Of a stretch of DNA of 64,000 nt, positions 53,367 to 61,469 are shown piece after piece. The translations under genes were made by a program, and so were the position numbers. The stretch comes from Eutrophocola sp965661105. GTDB taxonomy: Bacteria; Pseudomonadota; Gammaproteobacteria; Pseudomonadales; Pseudohongiellaceae. The notes under the pieces are model-generated. The model was not told the DNA's origin. It was given only the letters and a program-made list of their open reading frames with translations, and searched no databases. The stretch spans positions 1-64,000 of the forward strand of contig CBFICR010000001.1 in the NCBI GenBank assembly GCA_965661105.1, in the 5' to 3' direction. The stretch's first letter is position 1. Each line of letters opens with the position of its first letter.

Positions 53367-54200
53367 GTGCTCACAGGGATTACACCAGTTTTTATTGACT
53401 CCTTCGACCGAATGGAAAATGTCCTGTCCATAACACCTTATCAACTTCAATATGGCGGTTTTGATCGTGTGATTGTTGTCGAGTTTGGTCCCCAGCCAAA
53501 ACTGATGAATCTGCTGGATCCAGAGATAGATTATGTATATGTCAGAGGTACACAATGGAACAAGTCCCGGGTTGTGAATACCGCCCTGCACTGGGTCAAT
53601 ACCGAGTTTTGTGCGGTGCTCGATAGCGATGTTGTTTGTCCTCCTCAGCAAGTCCGGGGTTGCCTGGAATTGTTGCGGACCCAATCTGCAAGCTTTATGT
53701 GCCCCTATGATATTTTTCATTTCTGCGCCAGGAAACCTGGCCTGGAAATAATCAGAAATGGTCAGGAACTGGACTGTCATGATTATGCAAACAAGTATTC
53801 CGAACGCCGATATACCAGTGGCTGTGTCGGTGGCATGATGATTTTTCGTACTGCATTTGTGAAATACATGCGGGGATTTTCGGAACTATTTTACGGATGG
53901 GGACATGAAGACTCAGAGTTTGCTTTCAGGGCTAACAAGATGGGGGACTTCATGAGAATTAATGGCCCCTTGATTCACTTCAATCATGAACGCACAAAGA
54001 CCAGTTCTATTGGGGAGTCTTTTGATGCCAACCGCAGCGAAATGGTAAGAGTTCAGGCCATGAGCAAACAGGAAATACTGGACTATTACGGGATTTCCTC
54101 ACATGAACCCGGGTATTTCAGCAAACAGAGGGCGATTGCAGAAGACCATCTGGTGGCGCGTGCCGAGCAATTGGAAGCAGACAACCAGGCTACTGAATAA
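53367..54200 (+). CDS. Glycosyltransferase family 2 with galactosyltransferase-like C-terminal domain
   Basis: 277 residues, GT-A fold. The DxD-type metal site is in FCAVLDSDVVCPP near residue 90. The C-terminal SGCVGGMMIF, then RGFSELFYGWGHEDSEFAFR near 178, is the WGxEDxE motif of the galactosyl-/N-acetylgalactosaminyltransferase C domain found in GT7/GT27 enzymes. The start is GTG with GAGG six bases upstream. No membrane segment, so it is cytoplasmic. It lies next to a radical SAM/TPR gene and close to a GT41 gene, which suggests transfer to a protein or glycan in the same island. Confidence 0.85.
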   Translation: MLTGITPVFIDSFDRMENVLSITPYQLQYGGFDRVIVVEFGPQPKLMNLLDPEIDYVYVRGTQWNKSRVVNTALHWVNTEFCAVLDSDVVCPPQQVRGCLELLRTQSASFMCPYDIFHFCARKPGLEIIRNGQELDCHDYANKYSERRYTSGCVGGMMIFRTAFVKYMRGFSELFYGWGHEDSEFAFRANKMGDFMRINGPLIHFNHERTKTSSIGESFDANRSEMVRVQAMSKQEILDYYGISSHEPGYFSKQRAIAEDHLVARAEQLEADNQATE

Positions 54201-54261
54201 AACTTTTAACACAGAAAAACATCAGCAAAATTTGATGACCTTCCCTCACGACATAAGCAAG

Positions 54262-55659
54262 CTAATTATGATCATTGCTTTCAGGCATGCGAATTACTTC
54301 ATTAGGGCTGTAATCCATTTGGTATTTTCTGCATGTTCCGCAAAACTCATGTTGGTATTTTTTCTCTTCAAGATCGGTGTGCGACCCTTCAAGAAAGTGA
54401 AGTCCCAGCATATTTTCCTTCTCGTAAACGCCACAACACAGCGCCACTGAACCATCATGATTGATTACGGTCTGGTTAAATCGAAGTTCGCAGTCATACT
54501 TGCCCGTTCTGGTTTCTTTTAGCTTTTCAAAGCGTTCCCGGGGATGGAGCTGCAATAGATCCAGTACCGGAAACTCATTGCTACTTAACTCACCATCAAT
54601 AACGGCTTTAACTTTTTCAAGCGGCTGAAAAAAAGCCTGTATAGGGGCGTGTCTGAACCCCAGGGTTTTACAGAAATTCTCAACATCCTTCAATTCATAC
54701 AGATTGGATGTATAAAGATGATGGCCCATATAAACTTCTGTTTTACTCTGATACTTATCCAGCAGTGTTTTAAGTTTGAAAATATTGGCTTTCAGTACAT
54801 CTGGCTTTCCCTTTTTGTGCGTAACGCCATAGGTCTCCTCACTCAATCCGGACATGGATATCTTGATCACATCCGGTGCGGCCTTGATGATCGGATCAAG
54901 ATCAGTTTTGGTATTGAGATTTGTGGATAGCGTAACGGGATAGCCGTGCTCATGTGCCATCGTGATCATTTCTGGTAACCGGGGATGTAACAGAGGCTCA
55001 CCCCAGTTAAAGAAAAAAAGCTCCGGTTTATCACAGGGCTTTTCCCGGTCAATCTTGTCCAGAATTCTGCCAAACAACTCAAGCTCCATAAACCCTTTTG
55101 CCCTGTCCGTTTCCATGGAGTTTCCCACCGGACAGGTTGGGCAGCGCAGATTACAGGTGCCGACGATATCGATTGCATAAACATAGGTTTCGGATTCCCG
55201 GGGACTGTAACGTTGCAGGGTTTGCCTGCTGGTCGAACAGTAAATTTCCTGTTTGAGATAGTCACGCGGTCGCGCCCTGTCGGTCATATAGGTTAAATCA
55301 GGATCGCCGGGGAAAACCTGCAATGCCTTTTCAAGCCATGGCAGCGACTCTTCCCATAGCCCTGACCGATAAAGCGTAATTGCCAGGCGGCGAAGCAGTT
55401 CTCTGACAGCCGGCTCATCAGGTGCCAGCAACAAACAGTTATCCAGACACTGACCTGCCCGGAAAAAATCCTCTTGAGCCAACGCGATTACACAAAGATT
55501 ATGCCAGGCTGGCGAGTTATCCGGCAGCGCCAACAGGATCTCTTCATAGAGGTCAGCGGCTTTGCCGAGCTCACCATTATTCTGGTATTGGGCAGCTTGT
55601 TCAAAAAGCTGACCCAGCTCGCTATGCGAAGGCATGGATGAATTTATATCTGGTTTCAT
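54262..55659 (-). CDS. TPR-radical SAM protein
   Basis: About 465 residues. The N-terminal 130 residues are tetratricopeptide-like (AAQYQNNGELGKAADLYEEILLALPD, then ALAQEDFFRAGQCLDNCLLLAPD). The radical SAM domain has the CxxxCxxC cluster motif as CNLRCPTC near residue 175, followed by FFNWGEPLLHP. The C-terminus has further Cys (ALCCGVYEKEN, CGTCRKYQ) of SPASM/auxiliary-cluster type. Such enzymes modify peptides, proteins or sugars. The start is unsure: ATG at 55659 is chosen, with 55635 and 55701 as alternatives, none with a good SD. It is divergent from the repeat protein at 55785. Confidence 0.85.
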   Translation of the reverse strand: MKPDINSSMPSHSELGQLFEQAAQYQNNGELGKAADLYEEILLALPDNSPAWHNLCVIALAQEDFFRAGQCLDNCLLLAPDEPAVRELLRRLAITLYRSGLWEESLPWLEKALQVFPGDPDLTYMTDRARPRDYLKQEIYCSTSRQTLQRYSPRESETYVYAIDIVGTCNLRCPTCPVGNSMETDRAKGFMELELFGRILDKIDREKPCDKPELFFFNWGEPLLHPRLPEMITMAHEHGYPVTLSTNLNTKTDLDPIIKAAPDVIKISMSGLSEETYGVTHKKGKPDVLKANIFKLKTLLDKYQSKTEVYMGHHLYTSNLYELKDVENFCKTLGFRHAPIQAFFQPLEKVKAVIDGELSSNEFPVLDLLQLHPRERFEKLKETRTGKYDCELRFNQTVINHDGSVALCCGVYEKENMLGLHFLEGSHTDLEEKKYQHEFCGTCRKYQMDYSPNEVIRMPESNDHN

Positions 55660-55784
55660 AGTAATCTGGACATTCGGATACTCGTTGTAAATTGTCTGCA
55701 TGAACAAACTAATGGTAACATCACTAACACTGCCCAAGACCATATGCAGGAAGCCTGGCTCTGCAATACTTTCAGGACTTGAAG

Positions 55785-57680
55785 TTGCCTATCAATAAAA
55801 AAGTTCCTTTCCAGATTACAGGCATTGCCCTGGCAATCTACTCCATGCAGGCAGAAGCCCAAAGCAGTTGTGATCCTGGATTTTATGACCCGCTTCCCTA
55901 CGATATCTGCCTGGCAGCCGAAGTTGGCAAATATGTCCCTTTTGCCGGCGCTGAAACACAGACTCTTGCCCCGGCCGGATCTTATGTAAACACCACGGGT
56001 CAGTCTGCTGCCACTCTGGCACCCCCCGGTTTCTATGTCAGTAGCACCGGTCAAACTGCTGCCACCCAGGCCACCGCCGGCACCTATGCGCCGGGCCCTG
56101 GCGCCACCGCTGCCATCCAGGCCAGCCTCGGTCACTTTGTCGCCACTGATGGCGCCTCCGAACAAACACCCGCCCCTTCAGGCTTCTATGTCAGTAGCAC
56201 CGGTCAGACCGTTGCTACCCAGGCCACTGCAGGCACCTATGCCCCGGGCCCTGGCGCCACTGCTGCCATCCCGGCCAGCCCCGGGCATTATGTCCCGACT
56301 GATGGTGCCTCAGCAGAAATACCCGCCGAGCGCGGTCACTATGTCCCAGGCTCTGGTGCCACCGCCTCTCTGATGGCGCCCATTGGTAAATATGTCGCTG
56401 AGACCGGGCAGTCCGCTGCCCTGGACGCTCCCGAAGGATATTTTGTTGATAGCGTCGGTCAGTCGGCGGCTACTGCGGCACCCCCCGGTTTCTATGTCAG
56501 TAGCACCGGTCAAACTGCTGCCACCCAGGCCACCGCAGGCACCTATGCCCCGGGACCTGGTGCTACTGCCGCTATTACGGCCAGCCCTGGTTACTTTGTC
56601 GCCATTGCTGGTGCTGCAGTACAAACTCCAGCTTCCGCAGGATTTTATGTCCCGGCTTCAGGGTCGACAACTGCCCTGGCCTGTCCATCAGGAACAACTT
56701 CCGGGGTCGCCGCCACATCATGTTCGGCTATTGTCACGCCACCTCCTGCATCACCGCCCAATCCTGAGCCTGAGCCAGAAATAATAACTAGTCTGGCGAA
56801 CATCCCCGGCATAGTGACAAATACCGAAATTTCCTTTTTCACCTTCTCTTCAGAGGAAAGAACTCAAAACGGTTTCTGGAGAGCAAGCGCCGATCTTGAT
56901 ATCAATATAAAAATTGAACCGGATGAAGGGGACCGCGGCGAATCTGCTGAATTTTTTGTAGTCGTCAGAATCGTAGTGGCAGGGGGTGAACTATGGTTCA
57001 TGAAGACCAATGAAGGTTACAGGAACTGGTCCAGTAAAGATCTGGCTGATCTCGAGTTTGTTGAGAAATCAACCAGTCTGGAAAACCAAAAAGATCTGGA
57101 AATTTTCACTGGAAAATTGCGTGCCGCTGAATACAGTATTTTTGCTGGTTACAGGAAAGCCGATGGCACACTGATTTTCACCACCAAACCATTCAAACTA
57201 AGCACAGAAAAAGAGGTTCAGGATGTAGAGCAAAAAACACCTTTCTCCAGCACCACTAGCAAAACGAATGGAAAACCTTCCAGGTCTAAAGTTGCTTTTG
57301 GTGCGACTAAAGAAGGAAAGCTTGGGCTGGTAGATAAATCAAGGAAAACGGAGAAAGTCGAGATAAGTGCAAGCCTGACCCCTGATGACAATGATCTGAA
57401 GAAACAGGCAAAGATTTATATAGTCATCGGCCATAAGCAAGATGGGGGACAGGAAAAACTGTATTATAAAACGCCAAAAGGCTTTTTCCCCTGGTCTGGT
57501 AAAAATTTGAAAGATCTTCAACACTTCAAGGAAGAGAAATCCTTCGATAAAAACAAGCAGCTGATTATTCACTCAGGGAAGATGCCAAAGGGAAACTACA
57601 AGGTGTATGTAGGCTATACCAATGAAAATGGCGAGTTTATATACTCCAGACAACCATTTGAAATGGAAGTATCAGAATAG
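55785..57680 (+). CDS. Exported 17-residue-repeat protein with two C-terminal domains
   Basis: About 631 residues. The start is TTG at 55785, chosen over TTG at 55779 because AGGA lies seven bases upstream of it. A signal peptide (cleavage near AEAQS) and a Cys-containing cap (SSCDPGFY) precede 15 consecutive 17-residue repeats (residues about 48-302). A Cys-containing end cap (ACPSG, then ATSCSA), a Pro/Glu-rich linker and two homologous C-terminal domains (about 363-473 and 523-629) follow. The domains share a W-S-x-K-x-L pattern, then the pattern AxxY-x-GYxxxxG. I do not recognise the protein. Divergent from the radical SAM gene and followed by the GT41 gene; plausible substrate of both. 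Confidence 0.8.
   Translation: MPINKKVPFQITGIALAIYSMQAEAQSSCDPGFYDPLPYDICLAAEVGKYVPFAGAETQTLAPAGSYVNTTGQSAATLAPPGFYVSSTGQTAATQATAGTYAPGPGATAAIQASLGHFVATDGASEQTPAPSGFYVSSTGQTVATQATAGTYAPGPGATAAIPASPGHYVPTDGASAEIPAERGHYVPGSGATASLMAPIGKYVAETGQSAALDAPEGYFVDSVGQSAATAAPPGFYVSSTGQTAATQATAGTYAPGPGATAAITASPGYFVAIAGAAVQTPASAGFYVPASGSTTALACPSGTTSGVAATSCSAIVTPPPASPPNPEPEPEIITSLANIPGIVTNTEISFFTFSSEERTQNGFWRASADLDINIKIEPDEGDRGESAEFFVVVRIVVAGGELWFMKTNEGYRNWSSKDLADLEFVEKSTSLENQKDLEIFTGKLRAAEYSIFAGYRKADGTLIFTTKPFKLSTEKEVQDVEQKTPFSSTTSKTNGKPSRSKVAFGATKEGKLGLVDKSRKTEKVEISASLTPDDNDLKKQAKIYIVIGHKQDGGQEKLYYKTPKGFFPWSGKNLKDLQHFKEEKSFDKNKQLIIHSGKMPKGNYKVYVGYTNENGEFIYSRQPFEMEVSE
55926..56690 (+). repeat. 15 x 51-base in-frame tandem repeat
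   Basis: Fifteen units of exactly 51 bases, no unit-length change. Consensus G-x-[YF]-[VA]-x-x-x-G-x-[ST]-x-x-x-x-A-x-x. Stretches of more than 50 identical bases recur (around 56020 and 56480), so the array can recombine. Not a CRISPR array: it is coding and has no spacers. Confidence 0.95.
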
Positions 57681-57731
57681 ACAGATTTAAGCGGTTTATT
57701 ACTCACCATCCAGATATCTGCCGTCCTCTCC

Positions 57732-59474
57732 ATGGATAAAGCTGAACAGGCCCAGAAGCTATTTCAAGAGGGTCGTCTTGATGACGCCATTGAAATCCTG
57801 ACAGAGCTTCATGAAAGCAGCTCCACCGAAGGATTACATGCAGTTAATCTCTGTTACCTTTTTTTTCAACAGGGCAAAACAGACAAAGCACTTGAATACG
57901 GTAAAATTGGAGCAAATCGCTGCCCCAACAACCCTCTGGCCTATCTGAATTATGGCAACGCCCTGCTACGTTCCGGGCAAATCAATGATTGCGCCAAAAT
58001 ATTGACCAAGGGTCTCGAGCTCGATAATACCAACCCTTCCCTGTGGACTGACCTTGGTCTGGTCAAGCAAGAAACTGGCAATGTTACAGAGGCAATTGCC
58101 TGCCATCGTAAAGCCCTGAGCCTGGCACCCAATATGGTTGAAGCGCTCTGTAATCTCGGCCTTGCTAAATTGTCAGCTCTTGAGGTGCATTCAGCAGTCA
58201 GGCATTTTGAGCGGGCCCTTGAAATAAACGAGAATTTTTTACCGGCCCTATCCAACCTGTTGATGACCCAGCAATACTTGCCGACAACGCTGATTAGCAA
58301 AAAGGCAATGTCATTGAAAGCGACGCAATGCTATACGGACAAGACGAAAACCCGGGGTCCTGAAAACTTTCATTGCCCGGGAGACATCATCAAAATTGGC
58401 TTTGTCTCTTCAGATTTTTACAGACACCCGGTGGGATATTTTCTGCATGGACTTTTTGCCTTGCCCCGTAACAGCAACATCCGCTATGTGTGCTTTGCCA
58501 ACCTGCTTAAAATTGATGATCTCACTGAAACCATTAAGGCTGATGCCGATGAATGGTTTGAAATTGGGACTCTGGCGGACGCTGAGGTCATTGCTCTTGT
58601 CAGGCGTCAAGAGATTGATGTACTGATAGACCTGAACGGACATACCTCCGGTAACCGGCTAGGTGTTTTTGCAGGCAGAGCAGCTCCTTGCCAGGCCAGC
58701 TGGCTGGGCTTTTTCGCCAGTACCGGGCTACCGGCAATGGACTATGCCCTGCTAAGCAAATTACAGGCACCCGAGGGGACTGACCTGTACTACACAGAAA
58801 AACTGGCCACCTTGTCATCTAACCAGTTCAATTACCTGCCTGCCAGTGACCATCCTGAAAAGCCTGAGCCCGCCTTTGATAAAACCGGCTATATCCGTTT
58901 TGGCTGCTTCAATAATCCTGCAAAAATTTCAGAGCATGTGATACGAACCTGGAGCAGGATTCTAAAAAGTGTTCCGGGTAGCAGGCTGACCCTGAAATGG
59001 AAATCGTTTAATGATCCGTCAATACAGCAGAAAGTATTACGCATGTTTGCACGGCATGGAATTGATGAAGCCAATATTGAATTAAGGGCCTTTTCTCCAC
59101 ATAGGGAAATGATGCAGGAATATCATGACATAGATATCGCCTTGGATACCTTTCCTTTTAGTGGCGCATTGACCACCTGTGAAGCCTTGTGGATGGGAGT
59201 GCCCGTTATCACACTGGAACAGTTAAGACCGGTTTCAAGACAGTCCAGCGCCATTCTAAAAAGCCTGGAGCTGGATCATTTGGTATCCTCCACGCCAAAT
59301 GGTTACCTGAAAATCGCTTGCGATCTGGCAGCGGATATAGACCAGTTACGTAGACTAAAGACGTCCTTACGAGGGAAAGTGCTGAAAAGCTCAAATTCCC
59401 AGCTTCAATCGCTCGCCAGGGAAATTGAACATTTTGCTAAAAAACAGACTGTAGACAGGACGACCTTAACCTAG
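57732..59474 (+). CDS. TPR-GT41 protein (O-GlcNAc transferase/SPINDLY-like)
   Basis: 580 residues. About five TPR units (residues 1-170: YFQQGKTDKALEYGKI-like periodicity, NPLAYLNYGNALLRSGQ, GNVTEAIACHRKALSLAPN). The GT41 catalytic region follows: IKIGFVSSDFYRHPVGYFLHGL, DVLIDLNGHTSGNR, ASWLGFFASTGLPAMDY, RFGCFNNPAKISE, and the nucleotide-sugar region LDTFPFSGALTTCEALWMGVPVIT. These are the marks of O-GlcNAc/O-Fuc transferases. It would add a sugar to Ser/Thr of a cytoplasmic or nascent protein. The gene starts 51 bases after the repeat-protein stop. Confidence 0.92.
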   Translation: MDKAEQAQKLFQEGRLDDAIEILTELHESSSTEGLHAVNLCYLFFQQGKTDKALEYGKIGANRCPNNPLAYLNYGNALLRSGQINDCAKILTKGLELDNTNPSLWTDLGLVKQETGNVTEAIACHRKALSLAPNMVEALCNLGLAKLSALEVHSAVRHFERALEINENFLPALSNLLMTQQYLPTTLISKKAMSLKATQCYTDKTKTRGPENFHCPGDIIKIGFVSSDFYRHPVGYFLHGLFALPRNSNIRYVCFANLLKIDDLTETIKADADEWFEIGTLADAEVIALVRRQEIDVLIDLNGHTSGNRLGVFAGRAAPCQASWLGFFASTGLPAMDYALLSKLQAPEGTDLYYTEKLATLSSNQFNYLPASDHPEKPEPAFDKTGYIRFGCFNNPAKISEHVIRTWSRILKSVPGSRLTLKWKSFNDPSIQQKVLRMFARHGIDEANIELRAFSPHREMMQEYHDIDIALDTFPFSGALTTCEALWMGVPVITLEQLRPVSRQSSAILKSLELDHLVSSTPNGYLKIACDLAADIDQLRRLKTSLRGKVLKSSNSQLQSLAREIEHFAKKQTVDRTTLT

Positions 59475-59565
59475 AAATTTTTTAGTTGAAGCCATATTGC
59501 ACCTCGTATAGCTACACACATATGATATGCAAACAATTAATTCATATCCCAACCGGAGAATAATA

Positions 59566-60090
59566 ATGAAATCCCGATTAGTGAATACGCTGGCCGCCCT
59601 CACCTTGTTTTGTGGCTTCGGCTCTACCGCTCTGGCACAAGAGATACCTGACGCTATTATTAATGTTGACGGCATCGGTTTCTCGCGCATGATAGATGAC
59701 GAACTGGTGGTTTTCGATCTGGTGGCTGCCTATGACGAACACATGATCGTCGAAGCCAATTGCAATGCGTTTAAAGCCAAGGTTCAGGGAGTTGATTGGT
59801 GCTTTTCAAGCGCGGCAAACCTGTCAGCTTTTGAAGCAGCTACCCAGGACAATGGCAATAATAAATACCTTCCCTTTGTCGGCGGGCATTGCGCATTAGG
59901 CATGAGTCGGGGCAATCTGGCGGCGCGAGGCGATCCCCGTACAGCGGTTCGTATCGGCGACCAGTTAGTCCTCAATGGACGCTTCAGTGTGCGTACCGCT
60001 TTTCTGGAAGACTCGGCGCGTAATATGGACAACGCACGTTTGCGCTATGAGTTGGCGCTTGCCGCGGGCAATCTGAAAGCCAACCACTAA
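59566..60090 (+). CDS. Exported YHS-domain-like protein
   Basis: 174 residues. Sec signal (STALAQE). The pattern YDEHMIVEANCNAFKAKVQGVDWCFSS, then FVGGHCALGMSRG, is like the YHS domain proteins found in secreted form in many proteobacteria, with two to three Cys and a His. The function is not known; metal binding is suspected. GGAGAATAATA before the ATG at 59566 supports this start rather than the upstream one at 59527. It is monocistronic, with a palindrome downstream. Confidence 0.75.
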   Translation: MKSRLVNTLAALTLFCGFGSTALAQEIPDAIINVDGIGFSRMIDDELVVFDLVAAYDEHMIVEANCNAFKAKVQGVDWCFSSAANLSAFEAATQDNGNNKYLPFVGGHCALGMSRGNLAARGDPRTAVRIGDQLVLNGRFSVRTAFLEDSARNMDNARLRYELALAAGNLKANH

Positions 60091-60100
60091 AACAGTAAAA

Positions 60101-60180
60101 CAGGGACGCTTGCAACTTAGCAACTATTGATATGCCTGTATTTTGTTAAGTTGCTAAGTTGCTAAGTTGCAAGCGTCCCT
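60101..60180. repeat. Second-class inverted repeat with AGGGACGC ends (copy 2)
   Basis: CAGGGACGCTTGCAACTTAG pairs with the end CTAAGTTGCAAGCGTCCCT. The right arm carries three tandem copies of TAAGTTGC. The middle ATGCCTGTATTTT parallels the element at 53181. It lies between convergent genes. Confidence 0.8.
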
Positions 60181-60185
60181 ATGAT

Positions 60186-61256
60186 CTATTTTGCCCTGCC
60201 GGTATAGCCCTGCGCGATAGTATCAATGGCGACGATAGCATTACGCGCAGCCTGTGTTCCCCAGGAACCATAAAAAACGATACCGTAGAGTGTCTTTTTA
60301 TCTTTGCCGCCAAAGGCCACACCATGCATACCTTGAGGACCCGGAATGGAACCCAGAAAGGTACCATCGGGCGCAAACACATCGGCGGAACGACCAGTCG
60401 CTACATATAAGCGGCCTTCACTGTCAATGGCAGAGCCATCACCACCCTGCCCACCCTGCAGCTGGCCAAAATCACGCTGGTTGGTTAATGATCCATCGGC
60501 CTGCACATCAAAGGCTACCACCTTCCCGCCATCGGTAGCGTAAAGGGTTTTTTCATCAGCACTGAGGATAATGCCGTTGGCATTCGGGACGTCACCGTAC
60601 TGACTGGTGTTGCCCTGGGCATCAGCGTAGAACACACCGGTGCCGGACACGGAAAAATACACGCCGCCACTGGCATCCGCTATCAGGTCATTCATAACAC
60701 CGCCAACGCATTCCAGTGGCTCCCCATTAAAGCTGTTGGTGAGTAATTTCCGCTGCGGTTCCAGCTGTACAATGCCGGTGCCAATGCCCCGTGTTGCCAC
60801 ATACAAGGCGCCATTCTTGCTGCGCGAAACTGCACCGGCGGTATTGATGTCATCATGAATAATGCGTGCCAGCCCGGTTTCAGGATCAAATTCCATGACA
60901 TTGCCGGCATCATTGTTGGCAAACAGCATCTTGCCGTCCTCCCCGGCAATGGGACCGTCGGCATTATTGCCCTGCCAGCGCCACACTACCTGCCAGATTT
61001 TTCCCCCTTGAATAACCCCCGGTATGGATGACGCCGCAGGCAGGGTCGGCATCGGTGGTGATGAGTTGTCATCGGGCCCCTCGCCAAACTGAATCGCGGC
61101 AGGAGACATTTTGCAGCCGGCAATAACATCAGCAAAGCGCGGGTCGAGCCTGGCCTGCAGTGAATTTCCCCGATCAAAAGCAGACGCGGGCTGCTGGGCT
61201 GATACGCCAGCTGCCAGCCCAGAAAGAATGAATAGTAAGAATATTTTTGTCCTCAT
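60186..61256 (-). CDS. Exported SMP-30/six-bladed propeller protein
   Basis: 356 residues. Sec signal (GVSAQQPA). Propeller blades appear as GILSADEKTLYATDGGKVVAFDVQ and GSAIDSEGRLYVATGR, like SMP-30/gluconolactonase, but the strict metal-ligand motifs seen at 30063 are only partly preserved (AIQFGEGP, NANGIIL). It may bind or hydrolyse a lactone-like compound, or be non-catalytic. GGGGGAAACC precedes the ATG. It is convergent with the YHS-like gene. Confidence 0.78.
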   Translation of the reverse strand: MRTKIFLLFILSGLAAGVSAQQPASAFDRGNSLQARLDPRFADVIAGCKMSPAAIQFGEGPDDNSSPPMPTLPAASSIPGVIQGGKIWQVVWRWQGNNADGPIAGEDGKMLFANNDAGNVMEFDPETGLARIIHDDINTAGAVSRSKNGALYVATRGIGTGIVQLEPQRKLLTNSFNGEPLECVGGVMNDLIADASGGVYFSVSGTGVFYADAQGNTSQYGDVPNANGIILSADEKTLYATDGGKVVAFDVQADGSLTNQRDFGQLQGGQGGDGSAIDSEGRLYVATGRSADVFAPDGTFLGSIPGPQGMHGVAFGGKDKKTLYGIVFYGSWGTQAARNAIVAIDTIAQGYTGRAK

Positions 61257-61469
61257 GGTTTCCCCCTCACATTATTTTTTTGATCCTGATGTTAGCGACA
61301 GATGATATCTAAAACTCTGGAACTTACTATCGAAAACTAATATTTCGCTTACCCCAAGTCCACTAGATAGTAATAATTCTTCATAAAACGCTAATCACAC
61401 TATATAAGGTAACAAATATCAAAGGGGTCAGATAAAATACGGCTAATAACTTTGATTCGGGGGGCATCA

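Noticed and set aside
55926..56690. Regular 51-base repeats considered as a CRISPR array or minisatellite
   Set aside because: They are in frame, encode 17-residue units without stop, have no spacers and follow a signal peptide.
61421..61438. AAAGGGGTCAGATAAAAT as a fifth REP-like element
   Set aside because: It is a lone half without a matching right arm, so it is only suggestive.
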